Assembly: GCA_943787725.1 (NCBI GenBank)
Contig: CALSNM010000007.1
Location: 1-64,000, forward strand
DNA: 64,000 bases
Source: an uncultured Flavobacteriales bacterium
Lineage (GTDB): Bacteria; Bacteroidota; Bacteroidia; Flavobacteriales_D; Parvicellaceae
Reading direction: 5' to 3'
Shown here: positions 1 through 8,137 of the stretch, in pieces
Position numbering within the stretch: position 1 is the first letter of the stretch
How the letters are laid out: each line of letters begins with the position of its first letter
The notes under the pieces: model-generated
Databases searched by the model: none
Told to the model about the DNA's origin: nothing
Seen by the model: only the letters and a program-made list of their open reading frames with translations
Program-made: the position numbers and the translations under genes

Positions 1-1252
1 CAGATAAAGCTTTTAAGGCAATTATAGAAATTGAAGAAAAGAGCAGTATCTTATACATTGACCCAAATACTAAATCTATATAAAATAAATATACCTAGTG
101 GCAAAAACACAGCTGGAAGTAACGTAAAACTTGTATTTGAAGACCTCCCTGACAACGATTTAAATGCCTTAGTCTTGGAATATAATTTGAGAGCAGATCA
201 CTTTATGTTTGGTGATTCCATGTATGTCTTAAAGTGCATAAAATCGAATAACTTTAAAGAATACAGTACACAACTAGACAAGTTCAAAGACTCGTTAATC
301 CAATACTATAAGCCTATTAAAAATAAATATTTCCATAATTACATCCGTTACTCAATTGCTTCGCTAGAACAAATTTCTACTGGAAAAGAAATTGTAACAA
401 ATAGAATAAATGTTTTCAATAACTACATCAACAACAAACCTGTACTTTATAGATAACGATGCTTATATGGAGTTTATAAATCAGTTTTACGAAAACACAC
501 TAAAACTGCCCGTAAAAGGAGGTAAAGACAAGTTATATTTAGCAATTAACAACCATGCTAGCCTATCCATGTTGAATGACATATTCATTAATGACATATT
601 TTTAAAAGATGCTAAATTGAGAGAGCTAATTATGATAAAAGGACTTGGTGAAGAATATTATTACGAGAATTTCATTAAAGAAAACATTCTAAACCTCATC
701 AAAGAAATAGGCAATACTTCTTTATTTCCAGAAAACAGAATTATTGCCAAAAACACGTTTACCCTTTTAACACATTTACAAATTGGATATAAAGCACCTG
801 ACTTTTCAATCGTAACAAGCAAGGGGGACTCAATATCACTTGATTCGTTAAAAGGAAAATATATTTACTTAGGTTTTTGGGCTTCCTGGAACGAGTCAAG
901 CTTACTAGAAATGGAAATAGCGCAAAAGCTCTACCAAGATTATGGAAAGTATATTGAGTTTATTAGTGTTTCGATGGATAAAGATGAAAATGCTTATTTA
1001 CAGTATATAAAAGAGCACCCTGAATTTAAGTGGCACATTGCCCATTACAAGCGGGATGTTGGTTTAATTACAGATTACAGATTAAAAAACCTTCCTGAAT
1101 ATTTCCTCATTGATCCGGATGGAATAATATTGCAAGCTCCTGCATTTAAGCCAAGTCCAAATGGTGATTATCAATCCATTGATTTAACCTTCTTCGAAAT
1201 TAAAAAGAAGTTAGAGCCAAAGAAAGTACGCGTAATTGGTGTTCGTGACTAA
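1..1252 (+). CDS. Thioredoxin-fold (TlpA/redoxin-like) envelope protein, 5' partial, frameshifted, CxxC missing
   Basis: The start lies left of the window. The protein is read in frame 3 from base 3 (DKAFKAIIEIEEK), then frame 1 from about base 80 (KINIPSGKNTAG), then frame 2 from about base 445 to the stop at 1252, so two one-base indels must be undone. The last ~130 residues are a thioredoxin fold: APDFSIVTSKGDSISL, KGKYIYLGFWASW, then SVSMDKDENA and LPEYFLIDPDG. The CxxC expected straight after WASW is replaced by NESS, so thiol-disulfide exchange is unlikely. The long N-terminal part is as in Bacteroidota TlpA-like envelope proteins. The family call is firm; a binding or scaffold role is only inference. 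Confidence 0.7.
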
Positions 1253-1274
1253 TTCAAAACCGTATCTTTACCCC

Positions 1275-2273
1275 ATGGATTTAGTAACAGGTGGAACAGG
1301 AATAGTAGGTTCGCATATTTTAGAAGAACTCACCCAAAATGGAAAGACTGTTCGAGCTATAAAAAGAGCATCAAGCGACATACAGCTAGTCCAAAGCATC
1401 TTTGAACATTACAACAACCCCAACTTTAATTGCATCGAATGGGTATTAGGAGATATAACTGACATCTCCAGTATAGAGGAGGCAATGATTGGGATTGAAA
1501 ATGTTTATCATGCAGCCGCCATTGTAAGCTTCAATAAAAAAGACCGCCAAAAGATGCATAAAATCAATGTTGAAGGAACTGCCAATATTGTTAATCTATG
1601 TCTTGCTAATAATGTAAAAAAACTAGGGTATATAAGTTCAATTGCTTCCTTAGGAAGAACAGCCGGACAAGAATGGTATAGTGAGAAAGACACTTGGAAA
1701 ACATCAAAGCAAAACTCTTATTACGCAATAACTAAATATACGGCTGAGAATGAAGTTTGGAGAGGCACTGAAGAAGGACTAAATAGTGTAATGGTAAATC
1801 CCGGGGTAATTTTAGGTCCAGGAGAGATGCACAAAAGTAGCGGGACTCTATTTGGAACAATTTATAAAGGGCTTAAATATTATACGAAAGGAACCAACGG
1901 TTTTGTGGATGCTCGAGATGTTTCTAGATCTATCATTCAACTTGTACAATCAGATATTAGTAAAGAACGGTATTTATGCGTTGGTGAAAATCTTCCATTT
2001 AAAACTTTTTTTGAACTAGTAGCAAGCAGCTTAAATAAAAAGGCCCCATCGAAATTAGCAAAACCATGGCTAACTGGAATTGTTTGGAGGTTAGCAGGAT
2101 TTATTTCCTTTATCAGCGGAAAAAACCCTGCAATCACCAAAGAAAGTGTGAGCACGAGTCACTTTGTTAATCAGTATAATAGTGATAAGTTAAAACAAGC
2201 AATTGATTTTAAATTTACCCCTATAAAAGAAGCATGTGAAAATACGGGAGCATTTTTCCTAAAGAGAAAGTAG
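1275..2273 (+). CDS. NAD(P)-dependent epimerase/dehydratase, extended SDR family
   Basis: The N-terminus has the Rossmann nucleotide-binding motif TGGTGIVGS and the catalytic YxxxK appears as YAITK. ALGN-like substrate loops are not distinctive, so the substrate is unknown; sugar-nucleotide epimerase and dihydroflavonol-reductase-like members share this layout. The ORF track starts at a TTG at 1236, but ATG 1275 puts the glycine motif at residue ~6, as usual for this family, and follows a TATCTTTA box. The gene follows the thioredoxin-like gene and its 3' end overlaps the convergent threonine aldolase gene by 15 bp. Confidence 0.8.
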   Translation: MDLVTGGTGIVGSHILEELTQNGKTVRAIKRASSDIQLVQSIFEHYNNPNFNCIEWVLGDITDISSIEEAMIGIENVYHAAAIVSFNKKDRQKMHKINVEGTANIVNLCLANNVKKLGYISSIASLGRTAGQEWYSEKDTWKTSKQNSYYAITKYTAENEVWRGTEEGLNSVMVNPGVILGPGEMHKSSGTLFGTIYKGLKYYTKGTNGFVDARDVSRSIIQLVQSDISKERYLCVGENLPFKTFFELVASSLNKKAPSKLAKPWLTGIVWRLAGFISFISGKNPAITKESVSTSHFVNQYNSDKLKQAIDFKFTPIKEACENTGAFFLKRK

Positions 2274-3272
2274 TATTTCACAAATTGTATTTACATCTGC
2301 TTCAGAAACATCCAAATGCATTGTCAATCGAACTCGCTGCGGCCCAAAGCCTACAGCTAAAATTCCTTTATTCTTTAATTTCTCAAGAAACTCTGTATTT
2401 GTGATTTCATTTTTTAGCAAAAGAACAACAATATTGGTTTCTACGGGTAACGCTCCCTTAACCCATTGATTACTTAATCCAGCTTTTAATACTTTTTGCG
2501 CATTATCGTGATCAATAGCCAAACGTTCAACATGATTATCCAAAGCATAAGATGCGGCAGCGGCTAACATTCCGGCTTGTCGCATACCGCCACCAAAAGC
2601 TTTACGAACGCGTCTTGCTTTTTTTATAAAATCATTACTCCCCAGTAAAACAGATCCCACTGGAGCTCCTAAACCTTTTGACAAACAAACTGAAATTGAA
2701 TCGAAAACGGCACCATATTTTTTTGGATCTTCCTTATTTTTTACAATTGCATTGTAAACTCTTGCACCATCCAAATGAAGCGCTAAACCGTGTTTTTGAC
2801 AAACCTCTTTAATCTTATAAAACTCCTCAAATGCATAACATACTCCACCTCCTCTATTGGAGGTGTTTTCTAAACTTACTAAGCTTGTATTTGGTAAATG
2901 AACATCGTCACTATTGATATTTGCTTCGATTTGTGCAGCTGTTAATATTCCGGAATCCCCTTCGATAAGCCGAACAGAAGCCCCTGAGTTTGATGCAATA
3001 CCACCTCCTTCGTAACAATACACATGCGATTCTCTGCTACAAATAACCTCATCACCAGGCACAACATGTACTTTAATTGCAATTTGATTGGTCATCGTTC
3101 CGGAAGGGCAAAAAAGCGCTTTTTCCATTCCGAATATTGCTGCAACCTTTTCCTCTAAGGCATTAATTGAAGGATCTTCAACAAATACATCATCTCCCAA
3201 AGGAGCTGCTTGCATTGCATTTTTCATCTCTTTAGTGGGCAGTGTTACAGTATCGCTTCTAAGGTCTATCAT
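2259..3272 (-). CDS. ltaE: Low-specificity L-threonine aldolase
   Basis: PLP enzyme that splits L-threonine or L-allo-threonine into glycine and acetaldehyde in the cytoplasm. The 337-residue length is normal for the family. Diagnostic stretches are MIDLRSDTVTLPT at the N-terminus, GDDVFVEDPS, the FCPSGTMTNQ cofactor loop, LHLDGARVYNA and the PLP-lysine region SVCLSKGLGAPVGS. It is a single-gene unit with its own TAAATTCG box just upstream, and it converges on the epimerase gene with a short overlap. Confidence 0.93.
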   Translation of the reverse strand: MIDLRSDTVTLPTKEMKNAMQAAPLGDDVFVEDPSINALEEKVAAIFGMEKALFCPSGTMTNQIAIKVHVVPGDEVICSRESHVYCYEGGGIASNSGASVRLIEGDSGILTAAQIEANINSDDVHLPNTSLVSLENTSNRGGGVCYAFEEFYKIKEVCQKHGLALHLDGARVYNAIVKNKEDPKKYGAVFDSISVCLSKGLGAPVGSVLLGSNDFIKKARRVRKAFGGGMRQAGMLAAAASYALDNHVERLAIDHDNAQKVLKAGLSNQWVKGALPVETNIVVLLLKNEITNTEFLEKLKNKGILAVGFGPQRVRLTMHLDVSEADVNTICEILLSL

Positions 3273-3292
3273 ATTTAATCCTGTTTATTGAA

Positions 3293-3300
3293 CGAATTTA
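3293..3300 (-). promoter_or_regulatory. Probable -7 promoter element of ltaE (TAAATTCG)
   Basis: The minus strand reads TAAATTCG about 20 bp before the ltaE start. This is a one-base variant of the Bacteroidota TAnnTTTG box and is identical to the boxes before metK, the PGI/PMI gene and the MscS gene in this window. No clear -33 TTTG is seen. Confidence 0.45.
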
Positions 3301-3327
3301 ATTAATTTCACAGCATAATATTCAATA

Positions 3328-4992
3328 ATGCGGATAGTTTTAGTACTCTTTTCCTTTCTTTTATTCAATGCTTACTTCTCTCAAGAAAAGTATTGGGTTT
3401 ATCTAACTGACAAAGATGGTGTAGAATTTAATCCGCATAATTATTTTGATCAAAAAGCTATTAATAGAAGAATAAAAAACAACGTTCCATTAAATCATTT
3501 TACGGACAGACCTTTACGAACTGACTACCAAGACAAAATTTCCCATATTGCAGAATTCATTTGCGGACATACAAGATGGTTTAATGCCATTGCATGTAAA
3601 TTAACTCCTCAACAGCTTATTGAAATACAAAACCTCACTTTCGTAAAAGAGGTTTCAGCTATGAGCACCAGGACAGTATTTGCTGAAGGAAATGATTACA
3701 AAGAACTGCATAAAGGTGAACAAGGTCTTTTGGAAGGTCAAATTGCATCGATGCAAGGGAAAGAGTTTACAAAAAAAGGATTGACTGGAAAAGGGATTCG
3801 AATTTGTATTATTGATGCTGGCTTTCCAGATGTAAACACTTCTTCAATTTACCAGCACATTAGAGATAATAACCGAATTATAAAAACATGGGATTTCAAA
3901 AAAAACAAACCCGATATATATAAATACAGTTCTCATGGTTCAACTGTGCTTTCCTGTATAGCTGGAAAAACAGATGGCGTTTTTATCGGTCTTGCTATTG
4001 ACTCAGAATTCTTACTTGCAAGAACTGAAAGAATACTATATGAAGGAGACTGCTGAAGAAGAGGATTGGTTGATGGCCATTGAATGGGCTGATAAAAACG
4101 GAGCTGACATTGTAAACAGCTCTCTTGGGTACACTTCGGCAAGGCATTTCGTTGAAGACATGGATGGCAAAACCTGTATTATTTCTAAGGCTGGAAATCT
4201 CGCAGCTCGAAAGGGCATCTTAGTGGTTAATGCTGCCGGAAACGATGGAGCATGGAAGCTGGAAGTACATCGGAGCACCAGCCGATGCTGACAGCGTTTT
4301 ATCTGTTGGAGGAATAAATCCTTGGACCGGCTTGCACACCTCTTTTAGTTCTTATGGACCAACAGCTGACCACAGATTAAAACCAAATCTTTCTGCCTTT
4401 GGTCATGTTATGGGATATAGCCCAGGGATTGGAGTTCATGAAACACAAGGAACATCTTTTTCTAGTCCTTTGGTAGCTGGATTTGCTGCTTGTGTATGGC
4501 AAAGCGATACTACCCTAACAAATATGGAGTTATTCAAGAAACTAGAAGAATCTGCAAATCTGCATCCTTACTTTGATTATGCTCATGGCTATGGAGTTCC
4601 GCAGGCAACGTATTTTACTGAACCAGTTAAATGGGACCGAGGAAAGCGAAACTTTTACACTAGATGAAAGTGAATCCTTTATCCAAATAACGATTAAAGA
4701 TGAATCATTTCACTATAGAAGATAAAATCGTTTTCGATTATTTTCCCTATACATTTAACAAGCTAAATAGAATTCCATGGCTTCACTTTCAAGATACATA
4801 TAGCACTTTAGATAGTAATATTAAAAAAAGCGGTGCTGGTTATTTCTATTACCATATTGAAAATGATGCAGGTTATTTAGATGAATACCTTGTTTTATCT
4901 GTTTACGAAAAAAATATTTTAAGAATAAGAAAAGAGCGAAAACATCGGAAAAACGTATCGATTTCATTACAAAGGAACTTCAAAAACAATAA
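3328..4992 (+). CDS. Subtilisin-like S8 serine protease, frameshifted as read
   Basis: Secreted subtilase, with a signal peptide (MRIVLVLFSFLLFNAYFSQ) and an N-terminal region of the Bacteroidota type (KYWVYLTDKDGVEF, FDQKAINRRIKNN). Catalytic residues are visible across the fragments: Asp in CIIDAGFPD (residue ~163), His in SSHGSTVLS (~203), Asn in NAAGNDG and Ser in GTSFSSPLVAG. The frame changes near 4035, 4250, 4640-4700 and in a poly-A run near 4910; corrected, the protein ends in a Lys-rich tail at 4992. No T9SS sorting domain is seen. All catalytic residues survive, so I favour sequence errors over real decay. Confidence 0.75.
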
Positions 4993-4999
4993 CTCTAGA

Positions 5000-5739
5000 A
5001 TGAGGATAGTGCCAAAACATAGTATTCTTTTCATCCTAATTATAAGCTGTACTTCGATAGCTGCACAAACCGTATTAATAAAACAAACGGTACCTGAAAA
5101 TTTTGAAGATATAGACGAAGGACACGGACCAAACAGAGCGCATTTCTCCTACCCATACTTTGCATTAGGAATGCATACAGATGGTTATAGCCATGAAAAC
5201 GACACCATTATTTCACCTGTATATGGGAGATCCATGGAGATGCGGTTTGGAACACGCACCCGGCTTAAATTAAATCGATTTCTTGGATTTGGAATTGACT
5301 ATGAATTGGGTATTCCGCGCATTTTATAAACCTAAAAGACGCTTATGCTTTAGCCAACTTTCTCCCCTGATGTGAAAAAAGCTAGGTATCAAATCTATAC
5401 GATAGGTGCAGCTAGTTACTTTCAATTTAACTTCGAACCTAAAAGAGGCAATCAACTAGGATCGTATTTAGATATAGGAGTTTTTGGTGGTTATAATTTT
5501 GGAAGAAAATACAGCCAAACGTTGAAAATAGGGAAAGAAAAATCGGTTTACACAGCTTAAAAAATTACAGGATTTTGAAAAGCTAAATTACGGAGCAATT
5601 ATTCGTTTTGGGAAGAGAGTATGGGCAATATATGCTAAGTATAGATACTCCAATAGCTTTAAAAACAAAACAACCACATGGTAATTACGAGCTACCTCGT
5701 TTGACCTTTGGATTTGAATATTTCTTTGGAAAAATATAA
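5000..5739 (+). CDS. Outer-membrane beta-barrel protein, frameshifted as read
   Basis: Starts at ATG 5000, eight bases after the corrected stop of the subtilase, with a signal peptide (HSILFILIISCTSIAAQ). Alternating amphipathic strands (MEMRFGTRTRLKLNRFLGFGIDY, SYFQFNFEPKRGNQLGSYLDIGVFGGY in short runs) and a C-terminus of LTFGFEYFFGKI ending in an aromatic-rich strand suggest a barrel of about 240 residues. At least four indels (near 5325, 5365, 5555 and 5685) must be repaired. Function is unknown; it is probably co-transcribed with the subtilase. Confidence 0.55.
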
Positions 5740-5802
5740 CCAAAAACCGGGTGGTCACTTTTTAAAATCAATATCTAAATTAAACTCAGATATTGGCGCA
5801 AC

Positions 5803-6809
5803 CTAGTGCAATATCTTGAACACCAACTCTTTCAATAGTTCTCCATCCGAGATGGAAACATTCCCAACCCCTTTGGAGCGAAGATCATAATCTTTTAGGT
5901 ATCCAAATATTCTGGCCAACTTTGCTTTGGTATAGTTTTGAGCTGCTACGCGGTAATCTTTTAAAAAATATGGATGAACTCCCAATATAACAGCAAGTTC
6001 TTTTTCAGATGATTTAGGATGCATAGAAATGATACTTCATTAACTTCGTAAAATAATTATACAAGCGTTCCCAACGTTGCAGGAAATGGATAATTCTTCG
6101 GGTTTTGTGCAAAATGATTTACGATAAAATTCGATTTATAAACATTTTTTTCTGCCAGTGCATTGCTTAATTCAAACATATTGAAATCCTTTGAAATACC
6201 AACATTTTTCTGAATTACATCTTCATCGATAACCGTTTCACTCTCAAGTATAACTTTTAATTTCTCAATTGTATTAGCAATCTTACTTAAATCATTTCCT
6301 AAATACTCACCCATTAAATGGGAAGCTTTTGGCTTTATTTGAAGCCCTTGGCTTTTGCAAAAACCAACTATCCAATCTGCTAATTTGTAATCTTTTATTT
6401 TTTCGGCCGTGTAGAATTCGGTATGCTTGGCAAGTAGCTTTCCGATTTTTTTTCGTTTATCAATGGTTTTATACTTGTAATTAAAAACAAGAATAGTAGA
6501 AGCTAAAGGATTGGTAATATAAGCCTCCAGTTGATCCATTGTTCTCGATAAATGTTGCGCCTCTTTTACAATTACTACCTGGTATTGAGACATCATCGGA
6601 TACCGTTTAGCTGCACTAATTATATCTTGCATAGAAACATCCTTACCATAAAGAATTGTTTGGTTAAAATCTCTTTCAGAAGCTTCCAAAACATTTTCAG
6701 CGATGAAGTCAGATATCTTGTCTAAAAAGTATCCTTCATCCCCTTGTAAAAAGTAAACAGGTTTGTAAACCCCACTCTTCAATTCCTTTATGATTTCTTC
6801 GTATTTCAT
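5803..6809 (-). CDS. holA: DNA polymerase III delta subunit (clamp loader), frameshifted as read
   Basis: Clamp-loader subunit that opens the sliding clamp during replication. The N-terminal 250 residues (KPVYFLQGDEGYFLDKI, the family's first motif) are one ORF to 6057. The C-terminal domain (SEKELAVILGVHPYFLKDYRVAAQ) is a second ORF to 5803. The linking segment YNYFTKLMKYHFYA is readable in the third frame, so two one-base indels lie near 6060 and 6020. Because this protein is indispensable, the breaks are best explained as sequence errors. It lies 3 bp after amn in the same direction. Confidence 0.85.
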
Positions 6810-6812
6810 TGC

Positions 6813-7586
6813 TTAATCGAATCGCATGTGACGCACAGATTTTCCATCATTGATTAACTCATTCAGAGAATCTATTCCTATCTGAATGTGCTTGTTTACA
6901 AAATCTCCTGTAATTTTTTTATCGCTTTCATCTGTTTTAACTCCTTCAGGAATCATCGGTTGATCAGACACCAACAACAAAGCTCCGGAAGGAATTGAAT
7001 TAGAAAAACCACCTGTAAAAATGGCTGAAGTTTCCATATCAATTGCCATTACACGGATTTTTCTTAAATAATCCTTAAACACTTCATCGTGTTCCCATAC
7101 TCTTCGGCTAGTTGTATAAACTGTACCTGTCCAATAATCTAAATCCATTTCTCGCACGGAGTGCGACACCGCTCTTTGTAAATTAAACGCTGGTAAGGCA
7201 GGTACCTCTGGCGGAAAATAATTATCGGAAGCTCCTTCCCCTTTTATAGCTGCAATTGGCAATACCATATCTCCAATTTTATTTTTCTTTTTAAGACCTC
7301 CACATTTCCCTAAAAACAAAGCTGCCTTTGGCGAAATTGCAGACAACAAATCCATTATAGTTGCTGCATTGGCAGCCCCCATTCCAAAATTGATAATTGT
7401 AATTTTATTGGCCGTAGCACTTGGCATAGCTTTATCCTTACCATCTACTTTAACACCGTTTAATTCTGCAAAAATATCGACGTAATTATCAAAGTTCGTA
7501 AGTAAAATATACTTCCCGAAATCTTCCAACTTCACTCCAGTATAACGTGGCAACCAATTCTCTACTATCTCCTTTTTCGTTTTCAT
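6813..7586 (-). CDS. amn: AMP nucleosidase
   Basis: Hydrolyses AMP to adenine and ribose 5-phosphate and belongs to the PNP/UDP phosphorylase fold. This is the short (257-residue) form without the N-terminal regulatory domain of the enterobacterial enzyme, as usual in Bacteroidota. Motifs seen are INFGMGAANAATIMDLL, FLGKCGGLKK, VWEHDEVF and the nucleoside-binding VMAIDMETSAIFTGG. The start follows no clear Shine-Dalgarno. It heads a two-gene leftward unit with holA and is divergent from the HsdR_N-type gene. Confidence 0.9.
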   Translation of the reverse strand: MKTKKEIVENWLPRYTGVKLEDFGKYILLTNFDNYVDIFAELNGVKVDGKDKAMPSATANKITIINFGMGAANAATIMDLLSAISPKAALFLGKCGGLKKKNKIGDMVLPIAAIKGEGASDNYFPPEVPALPAFNLQRAVSHSVREMDLDYWTGTVYTTSRRVWEHDEVFKDYLRKIRVMAIDMETSAIFTGGFSNSIPSGALLLVSDQPMIPEGVKTDESDKKITGDFVNKHIQIGIDSLNELINDGKSVRHMRFD

Positions 7587-7659
7587 CTCTTTGTCTCTAT
7601 AATGTGCGAAAGGTACAAACTCCTATGAAATGAAGAAACTCCTATTTCAAAAATTCAAA

Positions 7660-7667
7660 TATCTTTG
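7660..7667 (+). promoter_or_regulatory. Probable -7 promoter box TATCTTTG with a very short leader
   Basis: A perfect TAnnTTTG match ends 7 bp before the ATG at 7675. A start site at the usual distance would fall at or next to the ATG, implying a leaderless or nearly leaderless mRNA. Confidence 0.4.
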
Positions 7668-7674
7668 CAATTAG

Positions 7675-8127
7675 ATGCAAGAACTGAATTTACCCTCCTA
7701 TCCATTTAATGTAAAAAGAAATGCTGATGTTTTGCAAATATTTGACATAATTCGAAAAAAATGGGTAGTGCTGCAACCTGAAGAATGGGTCAGGCAGCAT
7801 GTTATTTGGTATCTAATTGAAGAAAAAGGATATCCTGCCTCTTTAATAGCCATCGAAAAGAGTTTGCTTGTCAATAATCTTCAAAAACGTTTCGACATTG
7901 TTCTCCACAGCAATATTGGAAAACCCTTAGTTATAGTAGAATGCAAGGCTCCAGGAATAAAAATAAGTGAAGATACATTGCATCAAGCATTGCGGTACAA
8001 CTCCATTATTCGCGCTCCATATATTTTCCTAACAAACGGATTAGAAATGTATTACGGGGAATTAAATTTTATCGACGCATCGTTTTCTTACATAAAAGAC
8101 ATTCCGTTTTACAAAGAAATTAAGTAA
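7675..8127 (+). CDS. Type I restriction enzyme R N-terminal-like (HSDR_N_2) protein
   Basis: A 150-residue stand-alone PD-(D/E)xK-like domain. The core reads RFDIVLHSNIGKPLVIVECKAPG, in which D, E and K are spaced as in the nuclease fold, followed by DTLHQALRYNSIIRAPYIFLTNG. Proteins of this size beside holA are widespread in Bacteroidota and are not part of a restriction system; no hsdM or hsdS lies nearby. A DNA-processing role is inferred from the fold and the neighbourhood only. It is followed after 10 bp by the large subtilase. Confidence 0.75.
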   Translation: MQELNLPSYPFNVKRNADVLQIFDIIRKKWVVLQPEEWVRQHVIWYLIEEKGYPASLIAIEKSLLVNNLQKRFDIVLHSNIGKPLVIVECKAPGIKISEDTLHQALRYNSIIRAPYIFLTNGLEMYYGELNFIDASFSYIKDIPFYKEIK

Positions 8128-8137
8128 CTTTGGAATT

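Noticed and set aside
7675-8127. Restriction-modification system
   Set aside because: Only a stand-alone HsdR_N-like domain is present beside holA, with no methylase or specificity gene.
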